Assembly: GCA_019639255.1 (NCBI GenBank)
Contig: JAHBSF010000031.1
Coordinates: forward strand, 1 to 57,823
Reading direction: 5' to 3'
Origin: Acidobacteriota bacterium
GTDB taxonomy: Bacteria; Acidobacteriota; Blastocatellia; RBC074
DNA length: 57,823 nt
How positions within the stretch are numbered: the stretch's first letter is position 1; each line of letters starts with the position of its first letter. Position numbers and translations under genes: made by a program. Positions 33,540 through 43,217 of the stretch are shown here, piece by piece. Below the pieces are notes generated by a model. It searched no databases and was not told the origin of the DNA. It worked only from the letters and a program-made list of their open reading frames with translations.

Positions 33540-35132
33540 ATGTCTAATCGGAAGCGTTTTATCTCGCTCACACTTGTATTTGCGTTCGTAGTTGCGGCGA
33601 TGGCTGCGTCGGGTTTGCCTGCATTGCCGGACGCCGTATTCGGGCAGGCGGGGAAAAAGCCCGCCGCGCCGCGGTCGCAGCAGGACCGCAAGGCGCTTGC
33701 GCGCCGCCCCGCGCCCTCGGGCACGATAAAGGACCGGCTCGGCGAGGATGACGGCTACGCGCTGGCGCTTTTCTTCTCGGCGGACGTTCACGGCAATCTC
33801 GAAGTTTGCGGTTGCCCGATCTATCCGCTCGGCGGCGTTGCGCGGCGTATGGGGTACATCAACGCCTTTCGCCGCCGCAGTCCCGACGCCGCCGTACTCA
33901 CGGCGGACGCGGGTTATATCTTCAGCGACGATATGAAGGCGGGCGGCTCTGAGTTGCGCGCCGATGCGCTGGTGATGAACGAGTGGATAGTGCGCGCAAA
34001 CGACATTATGCCGCTCGATGTGGTGAATCTTTCCTACCGCGACCTGACATATGCGCGCGAACTGCTGCGAGCCGACGCGCGATTGAAGCCCGAAAAATCG
34101 CGTATGATTTCGGCCAACGTCAAGGCGAAGGATGCTGCGCTCGTCAGTCCCGAGCCCTGGGTAATCAAGACCGTGACCGCGCCGCGCCTGAAGCATCCGC
34201 TTCGCATAGCCTTCATCGGATTGACCGACCTGCCGCCCGCGGATGAAAAAGACCGCGTCGAAGCTAGCGGCTTCACGATCGAAGATCCGTTCGCCGCTGC
34301 AAGGGCGGCAGTAGCCGAGGTGCGCGACAAGGCCGATGTGACGGTCATCATCGGCTATCTGAAGCTGACCACGACCAACCGCGTCGCGGCGCAGAACGAA
34401 GACCTCGATGTAATCATTTCGTCGGACGGAAGGGGACTCGTGCCCGATCCGAAACAGATCAACAACGCACTTGTACTGTTTGCTTCGAGGGAAACGAAAC
34501 ATCTCGGCGAACTGCGCTTTTATATCGACGCCGAGGGCATTGTCGATCGTTTTACTGCGCGTTATGTGGAACTCGACGAGGTTATAGAAGACGACCTGGA
34601 AATGGCGCGCGTGACCCTTGAGGCGAGAACCGAAATAGGCAGGACGCAGCTTCGTATGGCCGAACAGGAAGCCTTGAATTACAAGGCGCCCGAAAATTCG
34701 CCGTATGTTGCTTCGGAAACGTGCGGCAAGTGTCACGAAGCGGAGTACAGGATCTGGGAGAAGTCGCGCCACGCGCACGCCTTCGAGGCGCTTGAAACCA
34801 AACAACGCGTCTTCGACGCGGCGTGCGTCGGATGCCATTCGATCGGATTTCAGAACGAGGGATTCGTCAACATCAGGGTGACGCCGCAATTCGCCGGCGT
34901 GGGGTGCGAGGCGTGTCACGGCCCCGGCGCCGAGCACGTCAAGGCGCCGAAGGCGGGCAATTATCACACGCCCGCCGCGCCCGGCAGTTGCGTACTATGC
35001 CACGATCGCGACAACAGCCCCGACTTCGATTTCAGGAAGTACTGGCCTGTGGTCGCGCACAGCAACAGTCTGAAACCGCCGCCTGCGCGGCGCGGCGGGG
35101 TGAGGACGGAACGCGGAAAGCGCGGAAACTGA
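33540..35132 (+). CDS. Metallophosphatase-like / tetrahaem cytochrome c fusion
   Basis: A 530-residue exported protein from ATG 33540; the leader is FISLTLVFAFVVAAMAASG. Residues 70-360 resemble the UshA/5'-nucleotidase metallophosphatase fold (FFSADVHGNLEVCGCP, LGGVARRMGYI). Four haem-binding CxxCH motifs follow: CGKCH (about 394), CVGCH (about 428), CEACH (about 455) and CVLCH (about 483), typical of a cytochrome c554-like module. The last ten residues (VRTERGKRGN) are read from a type B palindrome-like stretch. It is likely periplasmic; the electron-transfer partner is unknown. Confidence 0.85.
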   Translation: MSNRKRFISLTLVFAFVVAAMAASGLPALPDAVFGQAGKKPAAPRSQQDRKALARRPAPSGTIKDRLGEDDGYALALFFSADVHGNLEVCGCPIYPLGGVARRMGYINAFRRRSPDAAVLTADAGYIFSDDMKAGGSELRADALVMNEWIVRANDIMPLDVVNLSYRDLTYARELLRADARLKPEKSRMISANVKAKDAALVSPEPWVIKTVTAPRLKHPLRIAFIGLTDLPPADEKDRVEASGFTIEDPFAAARAAVAEVRDKADVTVIIGYLKLTTTNRVAAQNEDLDVIISSDGRGLVPDPKQINNALVLFASRETKHLGELRFYIDAEGIVDRFTARYVELDEVIEDDLEMARVTLEARTEIGRTQLRMAEQEALNYKAPENSPYVASETCGKCHEAEYRIWEKSRHAHAFEALETKQRVFDAACVGCHSIGFQNEGFVNIRVTPQFAGVGCEACHGPGAEHVKAPKAGNYHTPAAPGSCVLCHDRDNSPDFDFRKYWPVVAHSNSLKPPPARRGGVRTERGKRGN

Positions 35133-35200
35133 CGGAAATCGCAGAATGAGGGTCTTTCCGTGAATCCCGCGTCATTATTTCTGCGCATTCGGCGGTTTCC
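35104..35200. repeat. Diverged type B palindrome-like stretch
   Basis: GGAACGCGGAAAGCGCGGAA on the left and TTTCCGTGAATCCCGCG on the right resemble type B arms, but pairing is imperfect. It contains the stop codon of the cytochrome gene. Confidence 0.45.
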
Positions 35201-35206
35201 CGTGAT

Positions 35207-35656
35207 ATGGAGAGCCTGCTTAAACTGTTGCCGATGATGCTTCGCCTCGCGGGCGATAACGAGGAGGTGCGGGAGCAGGCCGTATTCGCCGCGTGGCGCA
35301 TTACGACGGGCGAACAGCTTGCCTCCGCCTGCCGGCCGTTTCGTCTGTACCGGCGGCAACTCGTAATAGCGACCCTCGACGCAACGTGGAAACGCCAGAT
35401 GGAGGCGATGAGCGGCGAAATAATATTCAGGCTCAATTCGCTGCTCGGTTCTCCGATGGTTACTTTCATCGAATTTCGCATAGACCGCGCCCACGTGCTT
35501 GCGGGGCGGGGCGAGCGGAGTGCGGGCTTCGATTTTCACCATACGGGCGAAATCGAATCCGAATTGCAGCCTGCGGCCGACAGGATCAAGGACGAGGATC
35601 TGCGCGAGATTTTTCTGCGCGCAGCGGCGAAATATCTGGAAAGGAGCGAGGGCTGA
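35207..35656 (+). CDS. DUF721 / DciA-like protein
   Basis: A protein of 149 residues. The pattern [42 protein letters not shown] and VTFIEFRI fits the DUF721 family, which includes DciA, the ancestral bacterial loader of the replicative helicase. The family assignment is moderately secure; helicase loading is inferred. It lies 8 bases upstream of gatC, so the two are probably cotranscribed. Confidence 0.75.
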   Translation: MESLLKLLPMMLRLAGDNEEVREQAVFAAWRITTGEQLASACRPFRLYRRQLVIATLDATWKRQMEAMSGEIIFRLNSLLGSPMVTFIEFRIDRAHVLAGRGERSAGFDFHHTGEIESELQPAADRIKDEDLREIFLRAAAKYLERSEG

Positions 35657-35663
35657 ACCCTGC

Positions 35664-35966
35664 ATGCCGATCACACAAACCGAAGTGGAAAAAATCGCAG
35701 AACTGGCGAACCTGGAACTGACGCCGGAAGAAAAGGACTCGTTTTCGCTGCAACTCGCGGCGATTATCGACTACATCGACCAACTCAATGAAGTGGATAC
35801 TTCGCAGACAAAAGCCTGGCAGCAGCGCAGCGCGGGCGATGCGATTATTTCCGCCGTCACGCGCAATGACGATGCGGCGCCTAGCCTCGGCGCCGAGCGC
35901 GCGCTGGAAAACGCTCCGGATCCGGACGAAGGGCACTTCCGCGTGCCGCGGGTAATCGGTGGATAA
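35664..35966 (+). CDS. gatC: Glu-tRNA(Gln)/Asp-tRNA(Asn) amidotransferase subunit C
   Basis: A protein of 100 residues matching Gat[18 protein letters not shown], the aromatic-rich [12 protein letters not shown], and the C-terminal FRVPRVIG. It stabilises GatA in the transamidosome. gatA follows after a type A palindrome of about 100 bases. gatB is not in the window. Confidence 0.94.
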   Translation: MPITQTEVEKIAELANLELTPEEKDSFSLQLAAIIDYIDQLNEVDTSQTKAWQQRSAGDAIISAVTRNDDAAPSLGAERALENAPDPDEGHFRVPRVIGG

Positions 35967-36005
35967 AACAAACCGCAGGAGATTTATACAAAGCGTAAGA
36001 CAGCA

Positions 36006-36103
36006 AGAGAGATAACGGAACATACGAAATGAAACGAAAATCACGGAAAACCTGAATATTTCCGTCTGTTCCGTCTTATTTCGTCTGTTCCGTTATCTCT
36101 CTT
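36006..36103. repeat. Type A palindrome between gatC and gatA
   Basis: Left arm GAGAGATAACGGAACATACG; right arm TCGTCTGTTCCGTTATCTC. The left flank ACAAAGCG.AAGACAGCAA and the right flank TTATGTCTCAATGTCGT match the extended element at 43035-43194. The two arms belong to different subtypes and pair less well than in other copies. Confidence 0.93.
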
Positions 36104-36144
36104 TTATGTCTCAATGTCGTAAGGAAGCCATCTGGAGTTGAACT

Positions 36145-37566
36145 TTGACGATTTCTTTGACGGTCGACGAGATACACAGACTTTATGAAAAGGGAGACGC
36201 GACGCCGAGCGAAATCGTGCGCGCCGCGCTTGACCGCATCGAGGAGAGTCAATCTTCTCTGAACGCCTATCTGACCGTAAGTCGCGAATCTGCGCTCAAA
36301 CGCGCCGAAACGCTCGATTCCGGCATACGCGATGCCGTGCGAGTGCTGCCGCTTGCCGGCATTCCCGTAGCGATCAAGGACAATATGTGCACCGAGGGCG
36401 TACGCACTACGTGCGGTTCGCGCATACTCGGCAACTACATCCCGCCCTACACCGCTACCGCGGTCAAACAACTCGAAGCCGCGGGCGCCATAATCGTAGG
36501 CAAGACCAATCTCGATGAATTCGCCATGGGGTCGTCGACCGAAAACTCGGCTTACGGGCCGGTACGCAACCCCGTGAATACGGATTATGTGCCGGGCGGG
36601 AGTTCGGGCGGCTCCGCAGTAGCGGTTGCGGCGGGGCACGTGCCGATTTCGCTCGGTTCCGACACGGGAGGCTCGATTCGGCAGCCTGCTTCCTATTGCG
36701 GCATTGTAGGATTGAAGCCGACCTACGGGCGCGTATCGCGTTACGGTCTTGTGGCGTTCGCATCATCGCTCGATCAGATCGGGCCGTTTGCGCGCAACGT
36801 GCGCGATGCGGCGCGCGCATTAAGCGCCATTTCCGGCAGGGACGTGCACGACTCGACTTCGGCCCCGGTTTCGGCGCCGGATTATCTCGCGGCGCTTACC
36901 GGCGATGTAAAAGGGCTGAGGGTGGGTGTGCCCGCGGAGTGTTTCGGCGAAGGCCTTGACGCCGAAGTAAAGGAGAGGGTCGAAGCCGGGATTGCGCGTT
37001 TGCGCGAGCGCGGGGCCGAGGTCGTGGATGTCAGTCTGCCGCATTCGCGATACGTAGTTTCAGTGTATTACATCATCGCGACGGCTGAAGCCTCGTCGAA
37101 TCTGGCGCGGTTTGACGGCGTGCGCTACGGTTACAGGACGCAACAAGCAAGAACGCTCAGCGATATGTACAGGCGCACGCGCGACGAAGGGTTCGGTGCT
37201 GAAGTCAAACGCAGAATCATGCTCGGGACGTTTGTGCTTTCGTCGGGTTATTACGACGCGTATTACGAAAAAGCGCAGCGCGTGCGGGCAATGCTCGTCC
37301 GGGATTTCGACTCGGCATTCGAGAAATGCGACGTGATCGCTACGCCCACCGCCCCCACACCGGCCTTCAAACTCGGCGAAAAATCCGACGATCCGCTGGC
37401 GATGTACCTGAACGATATTTATACGGTGACGATCAATCTGGCGGGATTGCCCGGTGTAAGCGTTCCGTGCGGGGAGACCAGGGCAGGATTGCCCGTGGGA
37501 TTGCAGTTGATCGGCAGTCATTTCGACGAGGCGAGGCTGCTCAATGCGGCCTGCGCACTCGAGTGA
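36145..37566 (+). CDS. gatA: Glu-tRNA(Gln)/Asp-tRNA(Asn) amidotransferase subunit A
   Basis: A 473-residue amidase-signature enzyme that releases ammonia from glutamine for tRNA-dependent amidation. Seen: PVAIKDNM (catalytic Lys), the [15 protein letters not shown] loop and [16 protein letters not shown] with the Ser-cisSer pair. The start is TTG 36145, about 7 bases after CTGGAG. Length is normal. It is separated from gatC by the palindrome at 36006-36103. Confidence 0.96.
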   Translation: MTISLTVDEIHRLYEKGDATPSEIVRAALDRIEESQSSLNAYLTVSRESALKRAETLDSGIRDAVRVLPLAGIPVAIKDNMCTEGVRTTCGSRILGNYIPPYTATAVKQLEAAGAIIVGKTNLDEFAMGSSTENSAYGPVRNPVNTDYVPGGSSGGSAVAVAAGHVPISLGSDTGGSIRQPASYCGIVGLKPTYGRVSRYGLVAFASSLDQIGPFARNVRDAARALSAISGRDVHDSTSAPVSAPDYLAALTGDVKGLRVGVPAECFGEGLDAEVKERVEAGIARLRERGAEVVDVSLPHSRYVVSVYYIIATAEASSNLARFDGVRYGYRTQQARTLSDMYRRTRDEGFGAEVKRRIMLGTFVLSSGYYDAYYEKAQRVRAMLVRDFDSAFEKCDVIATPTAPTPAFKLGEKSDDPLAMYLNDIYTVTINLAGLPGVSVPCGETRAGLPVGLQLIGSHFDEARLLNAACALE

Positions 37567-37570
37567 CGGG

Positions 37571-37637
37571 AAAAGACAACGGAATAAACTGAATGAAACG
37601 GAACAAACAGAAAGGTGTTTGTTCCATTGTCTTTCTT
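37571..37637. repeat. Short type A palindrome
   Basis: AAAGACAACGGAATAAAC on the left and GTTTGTTCCATTGTCTTT on the right, with shortened inner arms. It lies between gatA and the CCA enzyme gene. Confidence 0.8.
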
Positions 37638-37650
37638 CCTGTGGTTTCGA

Positions 37651-39072
37651 ATGATCTCAGCAGCCGTAATCAACCTCTGCAGGGCGGTGCGCGAAGCGGG
37701 CGGCAGGGCGCTGCTCGTGGGCGGATGGGTCCGCGACCATCTGCGCGGCACGCCCGAAATGATCGACTACGATATCGAAGTCTACGGCCTTGAAGCCGAA
37801 CGATTGCGCGCGCTGCTTGCAAGGTTGGGCCGGGTCGACGCCGTAGGCGAGGCGTTTACGGTTTACAAGCTGCGCCTGTCAACGCCCGATGACGCCTCGC
37901 CGTTTATAGTAGCGGATGTCAGTCTGCCGCGGCGCGAATCTAAAACGGGGCGCGGGCATCGGGGGTTTGACGTAGCAGGCGACCCGTCGATGAGTTTTGA
38001 GGAAGCCGCGCGCCGCCGCGACTTCACCATCAATGCAATTCTCTACGACCCGCTCGGCGACGAATACATCGATCCGCACGGCGGTCTGCGCGACCTGGAA
38101 GCGGGCCTGCTGCGCGCGGTCGACAGGCGAACCTTCGTGGAAGATTCGTTGCGCGTGCTGCGCGCGATGCAGTTTGCCGCGCGGTTTGAATACGGGATTG
38201 CACCCGATACGGTGGATTTGTGCCGCGGCATAGCGCTCGACGATCTGCCGGCCGAGCGCATATGGGGCGAGGTGGAAAAATGGCTCTCGGCGCGCCGGCC
38301 GTCGATAGGGCTGCACGCGGCGCGATCTCTGGGCGTACTCGACAAACTGTGGCCGGAGATTGCCGCCCTGATCGGATGTCCGCAGGACCCGTGCGTGCAT
38401 CCCGAAGGCGATGTATTCACGCATACGGGGATGGTGCTCGATCAGGCGCGACGGCTAGTTGATGATCTGCCGAGGCCTAAGGCTATAGCCGTGATGCTTG
38501 CCGCGCTGTGCCACGATTTCGGAAAGCCCTCGACTACGCGCATGGACGGCGAACGGCTGCGCGCGCCCGGCCACGCAGAAGCGGGAGTCAAACTGACGGA
38601 GGATTTTCTTGCGCGATTGAAGCTGTTTACGCTGGAGGGGTATGACGTGCGGGGGCAGGTGCTTCAGCTTGTGGCGCAGCATCTGAAGCCGGTTTATTTT
38701 CACCGCGCGCACAAGCGGGGCGAAACCGTGACGGACGGTGATTTCCGCAGGCTGGCGCTGTGGGTTGAGCCGGGATTGTTGTACCGCGTAGCGCTGGCGG
38801 ATTGTCTGGGCCGCACGGGGGATTTTCAGCCCGAGGCCGAGCAGTGGTTTATCGAAAGGGTGAGAGATTTGGGCATCGAGTTGCGAGCGCCCGAACCGCT
38901 GCTGCTCGGCCGTCATCTGCTTGAATTGGGCTTGCAGCCGGGGCCGCGCGTGGGCGAGATCTGCCGCGCGGTTTATGAACTGCAACTCGACGGCGAGGTG
39001 GCGACGCTGGATGAGGCGGTAGCGGCTGCGAAGAGGGTGAAAGAAAGAGAGATAACGGAACAGACGGAATGA
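37651..39072 (+). CDS. cca: CCA tRNA nucleotidyltransferase / poly(A) polymerase family, HD domain
   Basis: About 473 residues from ATG 37651. The nucleotidyltransferase motif [13 protein letters not shown] with YDIEVYG, the RRDFTINAI motif, and an HD domain ([18 protein letters not shown]) are present. It adds or repairs the 3' CCA of tRNA; the HD domain may add phosphatase activity. The last residues, EITEQTE, and the stop come from a type A palindrome. Confidence 0.93.
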   Translation: MISAAVINLCRAVREAGGRALLVGGWVRDHLRGTPEMIDYDIEVYGLEAERLRALLARLGRVDAVGEAFTVYKLRLSTPDDASPFIVADVSLPRRESKTGRGHRGFDVAGDPSMSFEEAARRRDFTINAILYDPLGDEYIDPHGGLRDLEAGLLRAVDRRTFVEDSLRVLRAMQFAARFEYGIAPDTVDLCRGIALDDLPAERIWGEVEKWLSARRPSIGLHAARSLGVLDKLWPEIAALIGCPQDPCVHPEGDVFTHTGMVLDQARRLVDDLPRPKAIAVMLAALCHDFGKPSTTRMDGERLRAPGHAEAGVKLTEDFLARLKLFTLEGYDVRGQVLQLVAQHLKPVYFHRAHKRGETVTDGDFRRLALWVEPGLLYRVALADCLGRTGDFQPEAEQWFIERVRDLGIELRAPEPLLLGRHLLELGLQPGPRVGEICRAVYELQLDGEVATLDEAVAAAKRVKEREITEQTE

Positions 39073-39147
39073 AACGGAACAAACGAAAAGTTTGACCATT
39101 TTCGTGATTTCAGTCTATTTTCGTTTCTTTCGTCATCTTTTTTCTGC
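39041..39147. repeat. Type A palindrome overlapping the cca stop
   Basis: Left arm AAGAGAGATAACGGAACAG; right arm weaker (TTTTCGTTTCTTTCGTCATC). It supplies the last codons of the CCA enzyme. Confidence 0.85.
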
Positions 39148-39185
39148 CTTGAGGCGAGAGCGCCGGTTCCCGGTAAAGCTTTCGA

Positions 39186-39560
39186 TTACCCGATCAGGCT
39201 GCGGATGGTATCGACGAGTTGTTTGGGTTGAATTGGCTTTGAAAGGACGCGATCGGCGCCGAGGTGCTGCGCGGCGTTGAGCAGTTGTTCGCTTACCGCT
39301 CCCGAAATGGCCACTACCTTCACCTGCGGATGCTCGCGTTTGAGGTCGAGAATTGTTTCTATGCCTTCCTTTTCCGGCATATAAAGATCGGTAATTACCA
39401 GATCGACCGGGTGGGCGCGCATCTGCGCTATGGCCTGATTGCCGTCCCCTGCGGTGAGCACCCGGTAGCCGGCTCCTTCGATGACGAGCGCGAGGAAATT
39501 GCGCACCGCTTCATCGTCATCCGCAATCAATACGCTTCGTGTTGGTGATGCTTGATTCAC
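39186..39560 (-). CDS. Single-domain response regulator
   Basis: A CheY-like receiver of 124 residues: acidic pair LIADDDEA, phosphoacceptor DLVITDLYMPEKEG, the switch region AISGA and LSKPI lysine. It has no output domain. It is divergent from the NtrC-type regulator, across 385 bases. Likely partners are the hybrid kinase at 43218 or the kinase at 7506; that is inference. Confidence 0.92.
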   Translation of the reverse strand: MNQASPTRSVLIADDDEAVRNFLALVIEGAGYRVLTAGDGNQAIAQMRAHPVDLVITDLYMPEKEGIETILDLKREHPQVKVVAISGAVSEQLLNAAQHLGADRVLSKPIQPKQLVDTIRSLIG

Positions 39561-39945
39561 TGGAAATTCTTTTGATTATGGCTGTCGTGAGATTAATGGA
39601 ATTGACCGGATCGCACTTGCCGATCCGATCGCGAATATAGCGCAAGGACGAGGCATTTTACCAGACGCGTATGTATTCCCCGTAAATGATGTTTTGTTCG
39701 GCTTTCTACAAAATGTAATATGTGGGCAATTGCCCCACGGTTTCAACCAAATGGGTGAAATGAGCAGATTTTTGATTATCTGAAATAAAATTCTGCGGTT
39801 CGGGCGCAGTTGAATCGGCGCAAAGCCGGAATACGGGCCTGGTAATGAAGCGGCACATCGGTTGCAACAGCAGAGAAATCGGGTTTGGGCAAATTGAATT
39901 TTGGGAGAGGGAGTAGGTCCGGGGCCGGACTGCGGAGAGGAGCAC
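39561..39945. promoter_or_regulatory. Divergent intergenic region with a sigma54-like promoter
   Basis: CGGCACATCGGTTGCA at 39851-39866 has GG and GC separated by 10 bases, fitting the -24/-12 sigma54 consensus, directed toward the NtrC-type gene. A perfect palindrome GGGCAATTGCCC lies about 120 bases upstream (about 39723-39734) and is a candidate enhancer or operator site. AT content is higher than in the surroundings. Confidence 0.5.
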
Positions 39946-41427
39946 ATGGCGGCAGACAGGATACTGGTTGTGGACGACGACCATTCGGCGCGATGGATGT
40001 TGAGCGAGGCGTTGAAAGGGTGGGGGTATCAGTACTCCGAGGCCCAGACCGTGCAGTCGGCGCTTTTTGCGTGCGACAGCGATCCGCCGGCGGCGGTGCT
40101 GCTCGACATCGATTTGCCCGACGGGTCGGGGCTCAAGGCGCTGAGGGAAATCAAGAGCCGGCATCCGGAAATCATAGTGATCATGGTGACGGCGAACGTG
40201 TTTTTCGAGAATGCGGTTGAAGCATTGCGCGGCGGTGCGTTCGATTTCATAGGAAAGCCTCTCAATCTGAACGAACTCGAGGTCACGCTTCGCAACGGGT
40301 TGGAGACGCGGCGTCTGCGTCGCAGGGTAAAGGCTCTGGGGCGGCAGCAGGCGCATCATTTCAGTTTCGAACAGCTCATCGGCGAATCCCCGGCGATGAA
40401 AAACATGCTTACGCTTGCGCGCAAGGTCGCCGAGAGCAACGCCTCGGCCGTGCTGCTGCAGGGCGAATCGGGCACGGGCAAGGATCTCATCGCGAGCTCG
40501 ATTCATTACGGATCGAACCGCGCCGACGGCCCGTTTGTCGCGCTCAACTGCGCCGCGATCCCGGGCACGCTCATAGAAAGCGAACTCTTCGGCTACGAAA
40601 AGGGCGCCTTTACGGACGCCAAGGCGCGCAAGGAGGGAATGTTTGAGCAGGCCGAGGGCGGGACGATCTTTTTTGACGAGATAGGAGAACTCGAACTCGG
40701 GCTGCAGGCCAAGCTGCTGCGCGTATTCGAGCAGGGGGCTTTCCGTCGCGTGGGCGGGCTCAAGGACATACCCTATGATGCGCGCATCATCGCGGCTTCG
40801 AACCGCGACCTGAAGGCCGAAAGCAGGGCGGGGCGCTTCAGGGCCGATCTTTTTTATCGCCTGTCGATCATACAGATAGATCTGCCGACGCTGCGCGAGC
40901 GGGACGGCGATGTGCTGCTGCTGGCGGCGAACTTCATAGAACAGTTCAACAAGCGTCTCGGAAAGCGCATAACAGGTTTGTCGCCGGAGGTGACCGACCT
41001 GTTTCTTCGTTATCAATGGCCGGGCAATGTGCGCGAACTGCGCAATCTGATAGAACGTCTGATGATCCTCGAAGAAAGCAATGTAATCACAACCGCCTGG
41101 CTGCCGCACGAACTGCTGGAATTTACAACCGCACAGCCGGTACAACAGGTAGAACAGTCAGCAGTAACCGATCAGCTTCAGAATGCCGCAACAGCTTCGC
41201 AGGTTGCAGGTGCACACAGCATTACGTACAACGACAACGAGATAGGGTTGAAGTTCCGGTTGCCGGCTGGCGGCGTGGACCTCAACGCCCTGGAAAAATC
41301 GCTGTTGCAGCAGGCCATCAAACACACCAAAGGCAATCAGACCAAGGCCGCTGCGCTCCTGGGCATCTCGCGCGACCAGTTCCGCTACCGCATCAAGAGA
41401 GTCGATGCCGCAGAAGAAGAGAGATAA
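39946..41427 (+). CDS. NtrC-type sigma54-dependent response regulator
   Basis: A protein of 493 residues from ATG 39946 (GGAG upstream). Receiver ([20 protein letters not shown]), AAA+ domain with Walker A GESGTGKD, the sigma54 loop GAFTDA (GAFTGA variant), Walker [11 protein letters not shown], and a C-terminal Fis-type helix-turn-helix ([16 protein letters not shown]). It activates sigma54 promoters after phosphorylation. The stop TAA lies within a type A palindrome. Confidence 0.94.
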   Translation: MAADRILVVDDDHSARWMLSEALKGWGYQYSEAQTVQSALFACDSDPPAAVLLDIDLPDGSGLKALREIKSRHPEIIVIMVTANVFFENAVEALRGGAFDFIGKPLNLNELEVTLRNGLETRRLRRRVKALGRQQAHHFSFEQLIGESPAMKNMLTLARKVAESNASAVLLQGESGTGKDLIASSIHYGSNRADGPFVALNCAAIPGTLIESELFGYEKGAFTDAKARKEGMFEQAEGGTIFFDEIGELELGLQAKLLRVFEQGAFRRVGGLKDIPYDARIIAASNRDLKAESRAGRFRADLFYRLSIIQIDLPTLRERDGDVLLLAANFIEQFNKRLGKRITGLSPEVTDLFLRYQWPGNVRELRNLIERLMILEESNVITTAWLPHELLEFTTAQPVQQVEQSAVTDQLQNAATASQVAGAHSITYNDNEIGLKFRLPAGGVDLNALEKSLLQQAIKHTKGNQTKAAALLGISRDQFRYRIKRVDAAEEER

Positions 41428-41513
41428 CGGAACATACGAAATAAAACGAAAATCACGGAAATATTCAACTTTTCCGTGATTTTCGTTTTATTTCGTATGT
41501 TCCGTTATCTCTC
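41418..41513. repeat. Type A palindrome, near-perfect arms with compensatory changes
   Basis: GGAACATACGAAATAAAACG mirrors CGTTTTATTTCGTATGTTCC exactly. Positions that differ from the common arm differ on both sides. It lies between convergent genes. Confidence 0.96.
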
Positions 41514-41524
41514 CTCGTTTTCGA

Positions 41525-42046
41525 CTAATTCCTGCTCCACCAGACGCGAGCAAATTTGTTTCGGTGCGAAAATCCGTACCGCGTGCGGCCGTGGAACGCC
41601 TTGCTGAGCGCGTGCCCGAGCCTTTGCGCCAGGTGTTCGGTCGTAGTCGTTACGACGAGCTGTCCGGGGGGATTTACCTCCCACTTCATAATTCTCGCCA
41701 TAGGGTTGTCTATTGCGGCGCGTTGCGCCTCGTTTTCCAGCAGTCGCCTGATTTCCTTCTGGTGGAGGTCGAAGAACCTGCCCTCCAGATGCAGTTCGCC
41801 GCTGTGTACTCCGCTGCGCTGGCGCTCGCAGGCCGGACATACGACCTTGCTGGTTATCATAAACTGATCGATCCTCATCGCCCGCCGCTCGGCGTTCATT
41901 CTTGTCCAGCGTCGTTTGGAATAAATATCGCCGCAGACCTCGCAAATGGTTGGTTCGGGCAGGGCGCGACGTGTGTGATGGCGTCCCTTGTCGTCGTCAA
42001 CGCGTTTCTTGATGGTCTGGGTTGTGTAGCGTTTTGCGGTGCGCAC
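41525..42046 (-). CDS. BCAM0308-like zinc-ribbon protein
   Basis: A 173-residue basic protein with two CxxC pairs (ICEVCGDIYSKRRW and VCPACERQRSG), an NMD3-like zinc ribbon, then an alpha/beta part (PGQLVVTTTTEHLAQRLG). It resembles the BCAM0308 family seen beside heat-shock and universal stress genes in Burkholderia. Here Hsp20 lies upstream on the same strand. The molecular function is unknown. Confidence 0.75.
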   Translation of the reverse strand: MRTAKRYTTQTIKKRVDDDKGRHHTRRALPEPTICEVCGDIYSKRRWTRMNAERRAMRIDQFMITSKVVCPACERQRSGVHSGELHLEGRFFDLHQKEIRRLLENEAQRAAIDNPMARIMKWEVNPPGQLVVTTTTEHLAQRLGHALSKAFHGRTRYGFSHRNKFARVWWSRN

Positions 42047-42141
42047 GATTACTTCCCCGGTTTATCAGCGAACAATTTTTGAATCGGTCTTGAGTCGGCC
42101 CTGAATCGGTTTACATTGAAACGGGCCGTCCCGACGCCGGC

Positions 42142-42183
42142 CTCCAGCCGCAGAATATCCCCCCGAATCTTCTGCGGCTGGAG
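42142..42183. terminator. Strong hairpin between hsp20 and the BCAM0308-like gene
   Basis: A 14-bp perfect stem (CTCCAGCCGCAGAA with TTCTGCGGCTGGAG) and a 14-base loop. No T-tract follows on either strand, so it is either a factor-dependent terminator or an mRNA processing/attenuation structure. Confidence 0.5.
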
Positions 42184-42244
42184 CAGCACGGAAGACGCCT
42201 CCACTGCGCTTTTCCGCACCTGCGCCGGGTATGAAGGGTGAAAA

Positions 42245-42730
42245 CTATTTCACCTTCACCTCGATCTGCTTCGGTTTGGCTTCTTCGTGTTTCGGCATAG
42301 TCACGCGCAGGACTCCGTCCTTGAATTCGGCGTGAACCTTGCCGGCATCGACGAAGCCGGGAAGCATGAAGCTGCGTGAGAACTCGCCGTAGCTGCGTTC
42401 GACGCGATGATAATTTTCGCGTTTTGTTTCGGCTTCGAATTTGCGCTCGCCGCGAATCGTCAGCACGTTGTTGTCAATCGCGACGTGCACGTCTTCCTTC
42501 TTCACTTCGGGCAACTCAGCCTTGACGACGAGTTCATTTTCCGTTTCATAGATGTCGCATATGGGCGACCAGGCCGCCAGCGACCAGTTTTCCTCCTCGC
42601 CTGCCCTGACGGGACTGAACGCTTCGCCGAACAGTCGGCGCATCCTTTCCTCGAAACTGCGGAACGGATCGAAGATCGCTCCTTCCCGTTTGGCCTGCGG
42701 CGCCATTGCTGCAGCAGTCTTGTTTGCCAT
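42245..42730 (-). CDS. Hsp20 family small heat shock protein
   Basis: A protein of 161 residues from ATG 42730, with GGAGGTAG upstream. The alpha-crystallin domain spans about 50-145 ([53 protein letters not shown]). It is an ATP-independent holdase chaperone. The N-terminus ([19 protein letters not shown]) is normal for the family. Confidence 0.95.
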   Translation of the reverse strand: MANKTAAAMAPQAKREGAIFDPFRSFEERMRRLFGEAFSPVRAGEEENWSLAAWSPICDIYETENELVVKAELPEVKKEDVHVAIDNNVLTIRGERKFEAETKRENYHRVERSYGEFSRSFMLPGFVDAGKVHAEFKDGVLRVTMPKHEEAKPKQIEVKVK

Positions 42731-43034
42731 ACTTCTACCTCCGATGGCTGCGGAAACAAATGTTTCCGGCCGCCGATCTGGGCGCTTCCGGAACATACTC
42801 GCGATACACTGCACAAACGGCCCGTATGTCTCCGGTGCGCCGAACTCTTCACCCTTCTGATGTGCAAGATCCGTGCCTTTGCACGAATGACCAAAACCCG
42901 GGATTCCGAATGCGGAAATGGCCGATATGGGGCCGATATGGGCAGCAGCGACAGGGGCTTTTCGCTCAACCGGTGGGCGGTCTGGCGCAACCGATTCGCT
43001 TAAAAGGCAGGGTGTGCTATCTTTCCGGGTGCAG
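42731..43034. promoter_or_regulatory. hsp20 upstream region with inverted and direct repeats
   Basis: CGGAAACA-AA-TGTTTCCG (42751-42768) is a perfect 8-bp inverted repeat 21 bases upstream of the hsp20 start, a candidate operator or RNA hairpin. GGCCGATATGG is tandemly duplicated at 42920-42941. No clear heat-shock promoter or CIRCE element was found. Confidence 0.4.
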
Positions 43035-43194
43035 CACTCCACAGAGGATTGGTACAAAGCGGCAGACAGCAAGAGAGATAACGGAACAAACGAAATGAAA
43101 CGAAAATTACGGAGAACTTGAATATTTTCGTAGTTTCCGTCTTATTTCGTTTGTTCCGTTATTTCTCTTTTTTGTCTCAATGTCATGTGGAGTG
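43035..43194. repeat. Full-length 160-bp palindromic element with terminal inverted repeats
   Basis: CACTCCACA (43035-43043) at the left and TGTGGAGTG (43186-43194) at the right bound a type A core (about 43073-43170). The left shoulder contains GGATTGGTACAAAGCGG, shared with the ROK gene end at about 12903; the right shoulder contains TGTCTCAATGTC, shared with 36106. Confidence 0.85.
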
Positions 43195-43217
43195 ATTTGG
43201 CCTGGGGGCATTCGGAT

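Noticed and set aside
33489-34967. Long open frame antisense to the metallophosphatase-cytochrome gene
   Set aside because: The sense frame has a signal peptide and four CxxCH motifs; the antisense frame shows nothing recognisable.
40594-40640. GAFTDA as a broken sigma54 loop
   Set aside because: GAFTDA is a familiar natural variant among NtrC-family activators, and all other motifs are intact.
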